IMG/VR virus record: IMGVR_UViG_3300035698_004821
Span: 1-64,000 of that record
DNA length: 64,000 bases
Strand: one strand, 5' to 3'
From: a virus
The notes under the pieces were generated by a model that worked only from the letters and a program-made list of their open reading frames with translations, did no database searches and had not been told where the DNA came from. The translations under genes were made by a program, and so were the position numbers. Positions 44,908 through 55,277 of the stretch are shown in pieces; position 1 is the stretch's first letter; each line of letters starts with the position of its first letter.

Positions 44908-46052
44908 TGGTCACAAGAAAAAACTTTTCTGATTCAGTACAAGATAGCGTCAGATATCTAATTAAAAATACTGACATAACCTACTTTTCTGACGGGTCTA
45001 TAGCAAAGGCGTTAGTTGAAACCAATAACTTAGAAGTAAGTAGGATTCAGCAATACGTGACAGGAGTGTTCCAGAATGCATTCTTGAGTTCCACCACAGG
45101 TATCTATCTAGATATGTGGGGAGAGACTCTTGGTCTTCCTAGAATTAAGGACAGACGAGCAACGGCACTGATCCAAGATGGAGCAGTCCGTTTTTATGTA
45201 TCTAACGGAACACTGGGATCAAGGCTTCCCAATCCCGACAACTCAGGTTTAGGTCTTATACAATCAGGGGTATCTATTACGACTGCCTCAAACACTGTAG
45301 AGTACAAAGTTACGGAAGCGGTAACTTTCCCGGTAAATACTAGATCAGTATTTGTACCAGTCACAGCACAAGGAAGCGGCACAGACTACAACGTAGGTGC
45401 TAACCAGCTGACTGTACATAACCTCAACAAATCAGAGGTCAAAGTTACTAATGACATTGCCATAGTTACGGGAAAGGACGTGGAATCTGATGAAGAGTAC
45501 AGGTTCCGGCTTTCACGAGCTATGACATCTAGATACGGAAGTAACCTCGCTGCTGTTGAGGTAGCTGCTGTATCTAATCCTGGCGTAGCCAGGGCAGAAC
45601 TCCTGCAGTATGCTAGAGGCGCTGGGACCTTCGACGTACTGCTTATACCTCAAGGCAATAGAGTTACAGTAAGTACACGAGAGAATACTAGAAGAGCTAT
45701 AGAGCAGGTCGCTGCCTATGGTGTCTCTTTCGAGGTAAGAGAACCAGAGTACGTTCCTGTAAGGATCTCACTCCAGCTAATATTTAACAACAACGTCACA
45801 GAAGCAGAACGAATTAGCCTTAGAGCACAAGTTCAATCTAGTATTTTACAATACATTGCCTCCATCCCTCTGGGTGGAGAACTAATCATTAACCAATTAC
45901 GAGCCGCTTCCCTTGTGAGTCCCAGTATTAAAGATATCAAAATAATTGAACTGTATGTCAACTGTAAGCCTAGAACGCTCAGAAATGTACAGCTTCGCGA
46001 GGATGAGCTATTCATCCCTGACGAGAAGACTGAGGCCATCGAGATAATATGA
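44907..46052 (+). CDS. Baseplate J-like wedge protein (gp6/gp47 family)
   Basis: 381 aa. The sequence matches Baseplate_J proteins: an N-terminal helix with IKNTDITYFSDGSIAKALVET, the segment GIYLDMWGETLGLPR, a middle beta domain ending in VPVTAQGSGTDYNVGANQL, then GKDVESDEEYRFRLSRAMTSRYGSNLAAVEVAAVSNPGVARAEL, the hallmark ESDEE.R.R segment. The C-terminal domain contains VPVRISLQLIF followed by a helix and GGELIINQLRAA. It forms the wedge ring that connects hub to fibres. Its stop overlaps the next ATG by 4 nt. Confidence 0.88.
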   Translation: MVTRKNFSDSVQDSVRYLIKNTDITYFSDGSIAKALVETNNLEVSRIQQYVTGVFQNAFLSSTTGIYLDMWGETLGLPRIKDRRATALIQDGAVRFYVSNGTLGSRLPNPDNSGLGLIQSGVSITTASNTVEYKVTEAVTFPVNTRSVFVPVTAQGSGTDYNVGANQLTVHNLNKSEVKVTNDIAIVTGKDVESDEEYRFRLSRAMTSRYGSNLAAVEVAAVSNPGVARAELLQYARGAGTFDVLLIPQGNRVTVSTRENTRRAIEQVAAYGVSFEVREPEYVPVRISLQLIFNNNVTEAERISLRAQVQSSILQYIASIPLGGELIINQLRAASLVSPSIKDIKIIELYVNCKPRTLRNVQLREDELFIPDEKTEAIEII

Positions 46053-46522
46053 CATTCGAAATATACAAACCTGAGTACAACCCTAGTGACCTTACTGGTC
46101 AGGTAGGAGGCAACATAGGTACAGAGATACTAAGTGGGTATATTAACGAACTGTTCCAGCACGTCTCTTCTCCTCCCTCTGGGATAGACACCACTTCGTA
46201 TCAATATAGGAAAGTGTTTGTAAAGAACACTTTTACAAGCACAGCCACAAATACACGAGTATGGGTGGACGCTATAGAGCATGTAGATCAGATTACGTTA
46301 GCTAAGTCTACAGCCATAGATGACCTTAGTACGGCGTCTACAAGGGAACCTGCTGGTATATCTGGCTGGTCATCCCCCGCAAACTACGCAGAAGGGACGA
46401 GTCTCGGAACACTTGTCTCTAATGCACACACAGGCATCTGGATAAGACAAGCTCTTTCCGGCGTCTCCCTCCCTGACCCATATGCCACCTTCCGTATCTA
46501 CGTCGGTGGAATCGTACAATGA
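46049..46522 (+). CDS. Baseplate/fibre-adaptor protein, small
   Basis: The 157-aa product is beta-rich and soluble, with the segment SYQYRKVFVKNTFTSTATNTRVWVDAIEHVDQITLA. This recalls small phage proteins that occur just after the J gene and adapt fibres to the baseplate. ATGA overlaps lie at both ends. The C-terminus has DPYATFRIYVGGIVQ. The function is inferred from position and a vaguely remembered pattern. Confidence 0.6.
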   Translation: MTFEIYKPEYNPSDLTGQVGGNIGTEILSGYINELFQHVSSPPSGIDTTSYQYRKVFVKNTFTSTATNTRVWVDAIEHVDQITLAKSTAIDDLSTASTREPAGISGWSSPANYAEGTSLGTLVSNAHTGIWIRQALSGVSLPDPYATFRIYVGGIVQ

Positions 46523-48171
46523 CATCATCTAACTTTGACCTTTCGGTTCACCTTGATTACAAAACTAGACAGACAACGGTAAGTCTAATTAACCCTTATC
46601 CTACTGGTGGTACCACAGACACCCCAAACATGCTGTTCAGAATGTATGATAAGAACGGCTGCGTCATCCAACACATAATACTATCGGGGGACCCTTCGTC
46701 CTATCAGTCTCAGACCCTTAATCAGACCGCCTCGTTCGGCCTACAGATAGGAGGTCTTGGATCAGAGAACCCAATCGGAGGTTATGACTCATCTATAAAC
46801 CACACAGACACCTCTGGTGTCTCCGTCGCCTACACGACAACTATGTGGGAGATGAGTGCGGAAGTCATTGACACCCCCGTCTTCCTCTTCGCTACACAAG
46901 CGATAGAGAACGGTTTCCGTGATTCCCTGTACATTGATGTGGACAGGAGAGATGACTGTTACATAGGGACCCCACTACTTATTACAGACGGCGACGCTGT
47001 AGTCCAGGGCACAGTAGATGTTGTGACTGGTGACACGTACATGACCCTGGCATACGATAAATCTATCTCTGCCTATACTAACTCTACTATGGGTAATGCT
47101 GTCTGCGAGGTAATAAGTGGAGCCAACCTAGGTCAGACGTTCTCTGTAAGAGAACATACACCAGGTAGTGATTCATTATCTGTGGACTTGGACGTCAACC
47201 ACCTATCAGGGCAGATAGTTAAGGTCATGCCCTACCGTACTGTTACGTCCTATGAGGGTTGGACTTACACTGGCTCTTCAGCATCTAACAAGGGCGATGG
47301 AGGTATGCGGGCTAGGTTTGGTTTAGATACGGATATACCAGCGGGTCCAGGATCAATACATTATCTCTCTGGCACCGTAAGTGGCGACGCCACAATTGCT
47401 CACCCGTTTGATTTAACGAACACACCTGTGTTCAGCGCTTCTGTCGTTGTCCTACAGGACGACCCTTACATGCGTATTGTTTCCCCTGGTGACTTAGTTT
47501 ACTTTACACCAGCGGCTTCCCCTAGTTCTGAATCCACAGGTGTGATTATATCTGTAAATGAGCATGCTGTGTCTGCAGATGGTGACTTTGCAATAACATA
47601 CTGGCCAAATGAGCCACCGACCGCCACGTCAGAGTATAAGATCTTCCGATCAAATGTGGTCGATCTGCAGTCTTACCCAGAGCTAGGTAGGGATTACCTA
47701 TGTATCGCTCGCGATGGCTCCTTAGTAAATACTGGAGAGAGGTACGCAACTGTAGTTAGGACTCCTTCCGTCGAAGTAGACTTCGCAGCCAATGAATTTG
47801 AGAGTACCTTCCCAGCCATACCGGAGTCTAGTCACTTCCACATCGGACCTGTCTACCTTAGTAACGGGCAGACGCTACTAGAGGATGGAGTAGGCAGTAA
47901 CGGAGTGGCCCCTCACCTGCACTTCAGTGGTCTGGTTACCAACGGAGATCCAGAAGCACCGGCGACTTTGATTGACACTACAGCCTTCTCAACCCAGAGA
48001 GCTGATGCAGCCCACAAGTTTGCTGGTATGTACTACAAGGATGGCATCATGACCATGGCAGTAGGGACCTCCTTCAATGCATCAGAAACTATAATCTGTA
48101 AAACGGTTATCAATTACGGATCTATTAAGATAGACAAAGTATTTACTATACCTGTACAGCCTTCAGTATGA
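46519..48171 (+). CDS. Beta-rich tail protein, unknown
   Basis: The 550-aa product is Thr/Ser/Gly/Asp-rich and almost entirely beta-type, with Ig-like strand patterns in the first 130 residues (SNFDLSVHLDYKTRQTTVSL) and again later. A segment near residues 440-480 has FHIGPVYLSNGQTLLEDGVGSNGVAPHLHFSG. No enzyme motif was found. It overlaps both neighbours by 4 nt. It is a probable baseplate or fibre structural protein; I cannot name a family. Confidence 0.6.
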   Translation: MTSSNFDLSVHLDYKTRQTTVSLINPYPTGGTTDTPNMLFRMYDKNGCVIQHIILSGDPSSYQSQTLNQTASFGLQIGGLGSENPIGGYDSSINHTDTSGVSVAYTTTMWEMSAEVIDTPVFLFATQAIENGFRDSLYIDVDRRDDCYIGTPLLITDGDAVVQGTVDVVTGDTYMTLAYDKSISAYTNSTMGNAVCEVISGANLGQTFSVREHTPGSDSLSVDLDVNHLSGQIVKVMPYRTVTSYEGWTYTGSSASNKGDGGMRARFGLDTDIPAGPGSIHYLSGTVSGDATIAHPFDLTNTPVFSASVVVLQDDPYMRIVSPGDLVYFTPAASPSSESTGVIISVNEHAVSADGDFAITYWPNEPPTATSEYKIFRSNVVDLQSYPELGRDYLCIARDGSLVNTGERYATVVRTPSVEVDFAANEFESTFPAIPESSHFHIGPVYLSNGQTLLEDGVGSNGVAPHLHFSGLVTNGDPEAPATLIDTTAFSTQRADAAHKFAGMYYKDGIMTMAVGTSFNASETIICKTVINYGSIKIDKVFTIPVQPSV

Positions 48172-51100
48172 TCAATAAAAGAGCAACCGTGGGTGGGCTA
48201 GCTCCCACCTCATTCCATAGGGGTAAGGTCCTCTACCCCCGAGTAGACGTGTCCTCACTATCTAATTGGACATTGACTAATGGCAGGGTGAGCTTCACCT
48301 TTCTAGAAGATATTACTACTGGAGTACGCTTGGCCAACTGGGAGGAAAGTTCCTTCTCAGCACCCACCGTTAACCAGTCTAAGAATCTATGGTCTATGGG
48401 TATGCTCAGCAAGTACACGCTACACAACGCGTCAACAACAAGATTCAACACATATGTGGTCTACCCTAGAAAGGCCAACTTTGTAGGTCCTGCACCTCTA
48501 CCTGTTGAGAACGGTACTGTCAAATCATTCACGTTTCAATGGACAAACGTGGCGTACGATAGAAAGAACCCAACGTACACCTGCTCCGTTACTCTAGTTG
48601 CCTCATTAGACACTGAAGAAGATAGTCTGGATATGCAACTGCAGGTTGATGCCGATCAAGCTTACACGTCCCATGATCTTGATCTTCTGTATTCCGACGC
48701 AGTGCACTACCTGGGGATGCCTACGCTCATCTTTCAGAAGGACGCTGACGAGGCAGTTAACAAGGGTTCTTTCGTAACTAACTCAAGCGGTTACGGGTAC
48801 ACGTACCTTAACCCTTTTAAGCACCTAAGGGCCCCTAGATATGAAGCAGAGTCTATTCAGTTTAGCCATCTAGGGAACAGGGCATATGCTGCTGGCCAAC
48901 CTAGTGCTCCACTCGCAGCTCTCTTTAAGTATAACTACGGGTCTCCCGGTGGTTTCTCCATTCCGGCTATGGTGTATGGCAATAGGGATACCAAGGAAGG
49001 TACTCTGATTTACGGGCTAGACACAGAAGGAACTAACCCTAAAGCCTTTCAGTTCTACTTAGACGATGCAAACCTATTCATCAAGACGGCACACATCTCT
49101 GATGAAGCCTTTGACCCCTACGGTGTTGGCGGTTACGTCAATGACTCAGGTGGACAGAATTACTCGATACAAAATAAACCCACCTGGTCACTAAGGATAC
49201 ACCCATTCAAGTCCACCACTAAATGGGCAGATTGGTATGGCTATGGACTGTACAGGGATACAGTAATTGACAAGCAAGAAGCTTACGGCTGGCTGCCTCC
49301 TAGCTTCTATGACAGGTACCAAGCAGGAGAGATAAGCAAGCAGGCTGCAGAAGTACCTATGATACTTAATACCTTTGGTTTCACAACTGGAGATATGAGC
49401 ACACTTCCGATTGCTGCTGACTATTACAGATACCTGTATACAAATGCAATCAATCCGGGACACACTACTCCTCCTGTCATACCTATACACTACCAAACTG
49501 CTGAGCTGAACTTCGACACTAATAGAAGAACGGGTGAGGCTGATCCTGCAGCGACTTACAATGGCTGGGAACCGTGGGCTGGACATGGTACAGGTATTGA
49601 TCACTTTGGCCCTGAGGCATATAAGGCCCCGGACTACACAGGGCTTAATGCCAATTCATCGGGAGCGTTCTACGAACTAGCTGCCACAGGTCACCTACCT
49701 TATTCATATAACGCATACCCATTCACTATATCCTCTGGCTCTGTGTGGACACAAACGTATAGCGGCATTGACCTCATTGGTAAAGCCATCAACGAGTCAT
49801 CTACACGCATAACAAATGATATATATAGGGCCTGGGCATATGATGGTCAAGCTCCTGGTATCTTTGGTGGAGGCTTTAGTGCTTGCTTTGTTCCTCAGGT
49901 GAACAAAGATAAGAATAAGCTGATAGCCGCCACCCAAGGTCTGCAAGGGATGAACAACTACCACGACACCTTAGGTGCCTGGGGTAGAGGTTGTACTGCA
50001 GAGTCCCACGTACATTATGACCCCACCTTAAAGAAGGAAGTAGTCACTACCCACCCTAGATCCGTGTTCTCCCGTTACTATAACAGGAAGATGGTAGAGT
50101 GGTCTGATGAATGGACCGTAGCCTCAACTAGTGGCTTTCGAACTAAGTTTGGTAATGACGCAGGTTCGTATGGTATAAAGGACTGGAAGATGGGTCAGAG
50201 TGCTGAGTTCCCTGTAGACCTTAACCTATCAAATGTACCTATTGCCCTTATCTATGAATCAGTAGGCCCCATCTTTAATGCGTACGTCCACGATGTTTTA
50301 AATCCTAGAACAGATGTCACGTCTGTACCTTTAATAGACAACCTATCCGACCAATCTATAGCTAGTGGTGTGGCTCTTGGAATAACACAATACGCGTGCC
50401 ACATCGAGCCACCGAACTGGCTTCAACGTTGCCCCGTAGCTAAGATAGCTCTAAACGATAGGATGACCCAGAATGAATGGCATGCTGTCTACGCATCTAA
50501 TGCCTCACCTGTCTTCTGGAGGAATGAGGCACCCACTGGAGTAGGTGCATACGGTCAGTCGTTCTACTCAACGGGCACCAGCGAAAGACAAGCTATGGAC
50601 TGGGCATCATTTGCTCTTACTCAATGGCCCTACTCAAACAACCTAAGCGTGTGGCATGTGAGTAATCAGTTTGAATTCATCAACCCAGCATACGGCGAGA
50701 TCGTTAGTAATGAGAATGAAGTATTCCAATCGGGTGTATGGAGTGGCTATGCAGAAGACCTACTAACTAGGATGATCCGTATCCAATCATACAACCCTGA
50801 TTTCATACATCATGGTGATATGCTATATCCTCTGGATAGTTATTCAGTAGATAGGAGTGTAGAGAATGCGGGAACCAATGGTTTCCTCCGCTCTCAGCAC
50901 CCCAATAATGAGGACATTGACTCCCTTGTCACAGGCGACGAAAAAGTAACCCACTTTGTCAGGCGACATAGAGAGAATGGTAACCTGCTTATTGCTATAG
51001 GTAACTGGTTCTCAGGTAGTAGCTCTTTCCAGGCTACCTTCGATCCGGATACGTATGAAATAACTAATGGCTATCAGGTGTATTCTCTGGATGTAAACAC

Positions 51101-52844
51101 CGTTAACCATGGCACTAAGACCTTAGACACTATTGTTGAAGCGGGTGCCAACTTCCACATAAACCTCAACCTAGATCAATATGAGTTCAAGGTGTACGAG
51201 ATAGAGGTCAACCAGGGTCAACTGGACAATGAAGTCTTTGCTGACCTACGGACAGACTACACTCCCGTAGCCTACGGCTACTCAATACAAGACGTCTCTA
51301 TGGATAGCTTGTCAATGGCTTACTCATACGGTAGTATAAGTCTTGGAGATCTTGAAGCTCGTCAAGAAGGGTTCAAGTCTCCGGCCACGCAAGAGATACT
51401 AAACAATCTCCCGCAGTGGATGAAGATGAGGCAGAGCACAGAGTCCGATGGCTGGAAGCTAACCAACACATGGGGCATGGCCCTAGAAAGGGTAGTAGAG
51501 AATGCAGAAAAGAACACCACCAACCTAAACATCATCACGGCAGAGACATACCCCCTTAGCAAGGTCACACACATAGATATAACATCCAAAGATCTCCTGG
51601 AACCCAGAAATGCTAGGAACCTTTTGTTCAACTCGTCCTTTTCTATAAAGGATGTTAGCAGATCCAAGATGCCAGCCGGCTGGGAGAAGTACACGGCTGA
51701 CCAGTCTACGGCTCTCAGCGACAGGAGTACTGGTATAACTTGTTGCTCCCTAGTCTCCCCATCTGGTAAGATGAAGGTAGGGCAAGGCGCCATACTAGGT
51801 AATGTCATGATAGGGAAGATGTATGCATCCGTGTACGTTCTATGTGACGCGCCTAACACTGATATCACACTCCATGTGTCTGTCGAACAAACGGATGCTG
51901 TTAACAACGCAAGCCAAGCCAAGATAACTAGTAGATCAGCCGAGTGGGTAAGACTAGTACTGCCTATAGATGTTAATAGCCAGGTGTACAGAGTCAACTT
52001 CTCCATCACAACCAACTGCAATAACCCCGTTATCATCGCTGCCCCTCAGTTAGAAGTGGGGTCTCTAACAGCTTGGTCTAAGTCACTGCTTGACACGCTG
52101 CCTTATGAGCCTGCTAGTTCTATCTTCAACCTAGTCTACTCTCACTCCAACGAAATTAATACAAGAAAGATAGTCGTGCACCCTATATCTGAAGAAGATA
52201 GATTCATTAACGTTAGCAGGCCTACGAGAATAGAAAGAACCTCAGCACCTATAAGGGATATAGAGCCCTACTCCAGTGCCGCATTCGGCAGGAAGGTTGA
52301 CCAACTAGGTGAAGTAACTCGTACCGAGTTCTCAGTACTAAACGGTCAAGTAGCAGAAAGATCTATAGCCCCGTCCAACTGGGACATCTTTGGTAGGTAT
52401 AACATTAAAGATCTAAGGTTCTATGAGGAACTAAGATATGGCACAAGAGATGACTCTAGTGTAACTATACTGCCTGTAGTGGCAGCCGTAAGAAATGACA
52501 TCCTGTACGTCGTCTGCAAAGAGACGTCCAATGGTGAAACTAACTATGTGGTTAAGATAATCGACCCTAGGACCCCACCTAATGGTGAGGACTACCTAGA
52601 GTCAGTGATAGACTTTGACCTTGATCTAAATTTTGATAAGACGTTTAGCATAGAATCACAAATAGATGAAAAGGTGTTCTCTATATCTTTCTCAGATATC
52701 GAGCCCACTTATATGATCATCACTACTACAAATAACATAAGCTGTTACTACAAGTTGCACTTCGATTATTACTACTTTAATAATTCAAAAAATAGACTGT
52801 ACCTTGTAGAGTCTTACCCTGAAGCTAATATATCAGTTATCTAA
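48168..52844 (+). CDS. Glycoside-hydrolase-like tail protein with carbohydrate-binding-like domain
   Basis: 1558 aa. The first 1030 residues resemble a large carbohydrate-active enzyme of the DUF6259/TIM-barrel type: an N-terminal beta-sandwich (about 1-330), then KWADWYGYGLYRDTVIDKQ, NGWEPWAGHGTGIDHFGPEAYK near 465-485, further helices and aromatic-rich strands, and a closing beta domain (LLIAIGNWFSGSSSFQATFD). Residues 1150-1310 (NLLFNSSFSIKD...MPAGWEKY, with a jelly-roll strand pattern) resemble carbohydrate-binding modules found in tail fibres. The last 200 residues are charged and beta-rich. It overlaps the previous gene by 4 nt. The catalytic residues and sugar are unknown. A non-enzymatic receptor-binding protein is possible. 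Confidence 0.55.
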   Translation: MINKRATVGGLAPTSFHRGKVLYPRVDVSSLSNWTLTNGRVSFTFLEDITTGVRLANWEESSFSAPTVNQSKNLWSMGMLSKYTLHNASTTRFNTYVVYPRKANFVGPAPLPVENGTVKSFTFQWTNVAYDRKNPTYTCSVTLVASLDTEEDSLDMQLQVDADQAYTSHDLDLLYSDAVHYLGMPTLIFQKDADEAVNKGSFVTNSSGYGYTYLNPFKHLRAPRYEAESIQFSHLGNRAYAAGQPSAPLAALFKYNYGSPGGFSIPAMVYGNRDTKEGTLIYGLDTEGTNPKAFQFYLDDANLFIKTAHISDEAFDPYGVGGYVNDSGGQNYSIQNKPTWSLRIHPFKSTTKWADWYGYGLYRDTVIDKQEAYGWLPPSFYDRYQAGEISKQAAEVPMILNTFGFTTGDMSTLPIAADYYRYLYTNAINPGHTTPPVIPIHYQTAELNFDTNRRTGEADPAATYNGWEPWAGHGTGIDHFGPEAYKAPDYTGLNANSSGAFYELAATGHLPYSYNAYPFTISSGSVWTQTYSGIDLIGKAINESSTRITNDIYRAWAYDGQAPGIFGGGFSACFVPQVNKDKNKLIAATQGLQGMNNYHDTLGAWGRGCTAESHVHYDPTLKKEVVTTHPRSVFSRYYNRKMVEWSDEWTVASTSGFRTKFGNDAGSYGIKDWKMGQSAEFPVDLNLSNVPIALIYESVGPIFNAYVHDVLNPRTDVTSVPLIDNLSDQSIASGVALGITQYACHIEPPNWLQRCPVAKIALNDRMTQNEWHAVYASNASPVFWRNEAPTGVGAYGQSFYSTGTSERQAMDWASFALTQWPYSNNLSVWHVSNQFEFINPAYGEIVSNENEVFQSGVWSGYAEDLLTRMIRIQSYNPDFIHHGDMLYPLDSYSVDRSVENAGTNGFLRSQHPNNEDIDSLVTGDEKVTHFVRRHRENGNLLIAIGNWFSGSSSFQATFDPDTYEITNGYQVYSLDVNTVNHGTKTLDTIVEAGANFHINLNLDQYEFKVYEIEVNQGQLDNEVFADLRTDYTPVAYGYSIQDVSMDSLSMAYSYGSISLGDLEARQEGFKSPATQEILNNLPQWMKMRQSTESDGWKLTNTWGMALERVVENAEKNTTNLNIITAETYPLSKVTHIDITSKDLLEPRNARNLLFNSSFSIKDVSRSKMPAGWEKYTADQSTALSDRSTGITCCSLVSPSGKMKVGQGAILGNVMIGKMYASVYVLCDAPNTDITLHVSVEQTDAVNNASQAKITSRSAEWVRLVLPIDVNSQVYRVNFSITTNCNNPVIIAAPQLEVGSLTAWSKSLLDTLPYEPASSIFNLVYSHSNEINTRKIVVHPISEEDRFINVSRPTRIERTSAPIRDIEPYSSAAFGRKVDQLGEVTRTEFSVLNGQVAERSIAPSNWDIFGRYNIKDLRFYEELRYGTRDDSSVTILPVVAAVRNDILYVVCKETSNGETNYVVKIIDPRTPPNGEDYLESVIDFDLDLNFDKTFSIESQIDEKVFSISFSDIEPTYMIITTTNNISCYYKLHFDYYYFNNSKNRLYLVESYPEANISVI

Positions 52845-52845
52845 C

Positions 52846-55275
52846 ATGACATACCCTATATTCTCTGATCACGCACCCACTGGGGAGAACGCTACAAAGG
52901 TAGTGTCCCCCAACTCATATAGTACAGCCGGCAGAACTATCGGGTACCCTAACCGGTTTGATGTGTACGTCCAGCATCTTTCTGATGCCGACGGATCTAA
53001 ATCTGTCATAGAGTCCAGAGAGGTTGCTGACCTCATTGGTAGTCGACTATACCTGCACCACAGGCCTATGGTCAACTCAGACGGGACACCATCTACGATA
53101 TCTGCATCCGACGGCACTATAGACTCCTCGTTTACCAACGCTTCTCAAAGTTATATCGTATTCTCTGTCCTACCAACTGCAGCCTTCACGGTCAGCTATG
53201 TGGCTGTACCAGATTGTGACCTATCTTGGAGTGTTAATAATCTGCAGAACTCTGTTATGGAGCTTCAAGGGCAGTTAGGACCAGACAACGATACTGACTA
53301 CCCAGGCATCAAGAACCTCAAGATAGCTACGTTCAATAACCCCACAGGCTTTACGGCCGACGGCGTGCTGAATAATGGTGTTCACTTACCTCACCTGGAC
53401 CAGAACATAACCATAGCCTCTAGTGATGACCCTACCCTACAGATACTGAGAGGTACCGGATACACCATCCAGATTGGACGAGAGGCTGATAACATCATCG
53501 TAGACGGCGAGAGCTTCACTGTAACGCAATCAGATGGATCAAAGGTATCAGAGATCAATCTAGGAACTAAGACCGGAGACTCGATCTGGTGGAAGGGTGT
53601 GGCATCAGGAGCTGGTCCTCTCTCACTAGGTGGCCCAGAATGGGCTGGCTACTCAGGTGTCGTGTTCGCTGGTGACCTTACAGGGGCCTACTACACAGGC
53701 TCAATGCTGCGAGTACATGGTGACGCCTCCTTTATGGGAAACGTTAAAGCCATAGGTAACATCACAATTATCAACAGCACAGGAAGCACATCTACTGTCA
53801 TAGGTGACTGGACTATCCGAGACGAGCTGTTTGTAGAAGGCATCTCTCACCTACAGGGCCCGACCATAACTAGTCAATTAACCGTACAAGAGAACCTACA
53901 CCTAGACAAGGACCTCATAGCTAATAACGCGGCAGGTCAAGGTGGAGGAGGCCAATCTCTGGTTGATGGTTTAGATTGCTCTGAGATAGCTTGGACGTAC
54001 AATACAAGTATTAAAGCTAGACATGCTAACAGTGTTGTCTCTGCTCCGATGAACACATCCTACGCCGACCCTAAGAATGTAACCTATAGACCCTGGATGT
54101 CACTAGGCCCAGACAGCCTGGTTGGTGATATCTTTGCTATCACAGGGTCACTGAATGCTACGGCGTCTAGTTCCGGCGCTCACCCACATATACTCCAACT
54201 ACTAATGAATGTCTCTATGGTCAGCGGCACCTACAGTGAGTATGGCTATGAGTCAGGTTACTGGTCACCTGGTATGATGGAGCCAGGATCTATGTGGATC
54301 AAGATGCTAGACGGCCAGGCACAGGGATTCAACTCGCCTATCTACGGACACACAGTGGAAGAGACGGGTACGGTTAATACACTAACGAGACTTAATGTCT
54401 TCCTTCCGGAAGCCATCTCCAACCCCCCTCAAACGAATAACAACTACATACTGTACAACCCGGGCTCTGTTCGGTACAACACAGTAAGTGCTGCTGGTGG
54501 AGCAGGACCCACTTTCTCTATCAACGCGTCAACTACAGAGCCTTTAGCTCTGTCATTCGAGGACTCAGTCCGAGTAATGAAGTCTAACTCCTCATCATAC
54601 TCACTGACTGCTGCTCTCAACAGTTCAGTCTCAGGCTTAGGTGGCTCACCTGTAACAGGTGTCGCTTACATCTATGCGGATGCTAATGGCACTGACCCTG
54701 AGAACCCACCTATCTTTAAGGCAAGACCAACTTCCATACGTATGAAGAACCAGACACCGGTCGGCGAGGTCGTGGCATCCACCAATGGGGCCACATGGAC
54801 TATCCTAGATACTGTATCATACAGACCGAATGGACATTATGACTCAGCTTGGATACCTATCTTCAATGACGAAAACGTATCAGAGGTCTCTGGTCGTTGT
54901 GTGCCCGGCTTTACGAGTGACTCGACGGACTACCTACAGGTATACTTCCACCATGATCTTGGGACAGACCTAGACATTGGTAACATCTCGGCTAACCTAT
55001 TCTTAGGTTCCCGCGCATCTGCTACACCTGATTGGAATCAAACTCATACGCCTATGTACAGTTTCTTTGGCCAAGACAGTAGAAACCCTCATGGTATATC
55101 TGGGTCCTTTACTCACGTGTCTCTAGGTGCAAAGAGTGTGCCCAATGCTGTGGGTGACGCAGAAGCTTCTATCTTCTTCTTAGATAGTTCACTAATAGGT
55201 ATTGATATAAGCCCTGGACTCCTAGCAGGTGCACAACAAAACTACCTAAGACTATCCGTAAACAAGAATAACTAG
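52846..55275 (+). CDS. Tail fibre protein
   Basis: 809 aa, Gly/Ser/Thr-rich and beta-type. The N-terminal domain (about 1-130) is probably for baseplate attachment. A short helix (NNLQNSVMELQGQLG) near 130-145 could trimerise. The middle (about 290-370) has the repeating strand pattern of fibre shafts (LRVHGDASFMGNVKAIGNITI, IRDELFVEGISHLQG, LTVQENLHLDKDL). A GGGGQS linker leads to a large beta C-terminal region with possible receptor-binding roles. It starts one base after the previous stop. No enzyme or chaperone motif was seen. Confidence 0.65.
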   Translation: MTYPIFSDHAPTGENATKVVSPNSYSTAGRTIGYPNRFDVYVQHLSDADGSKSVIESREVADLIGSRLYLHHRPMVNSDGTPSTISASDGTIDSSFTNASQSYIVFSVLPTAAFTVSYVAVPDCDLSWSVNNLQNSVMELQGQLGPDNDTDYPGIKNLKIATFNNPTGFTADGVLNNGVHLPHLDQNITIASSDDPTLQILRGTGYTIQIGREADNIIVDGESFTVTQSDGSKVSEINLGTKTGDSIWWKGVASGAGPLSLGGPEWAGYSGVVFAGDLTGAYYTGSMLRVHGDASFMGNVKAIGNITIINSTGSTSTVIGDWTIRDELFVEGISHLQGPTITSQLTVQENLHLDKDLIANNAAGQGGGGQSLVDGLDCSEIAWTYNTSIKARHANSVVSAPMNTSYADPKNVTYRPWMSLGPDSLVGDIFAITGSLNATASSSGAHPHILQLLMNVSMVSGTYSEYGYESGYWSPGMMEPGSMWIKMLDGQAQGFNSPIYGHTVEETGTVNTLTRLNVFLPEAISNPPQTNNNYILYNPGSVRYNTVSAAGGAGPTFSINASTTEPLALSFEDSVRVMKSNSSSYSLTAALNSSVSGLGGSPVTGVAYIYADANGTDPENPPIFKARPTSIRMKNQTPVGEVVASTNGATWTILDTVSYRPNGHYDSAWIPIFNDENVSEVSGRCVPGFTSDSTDYLQVYFHHDLGTDLDIGNISANLFLGSRASATPDWNQTHTPMYSFFGQDSRNPHGISGSFTHVSLGAKSVPNAVGDAEASIFFLDSSLIGIDISPGLLAGAQQNYLRLSVNKNN

Positions 55276-55277
55276 AT

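Noticed and set aside
51362-52036. 224-codon antisense open frame
   Set aside because: Shadow of the glycosidase-like gene; composition typical of reverse-strand artefacts.
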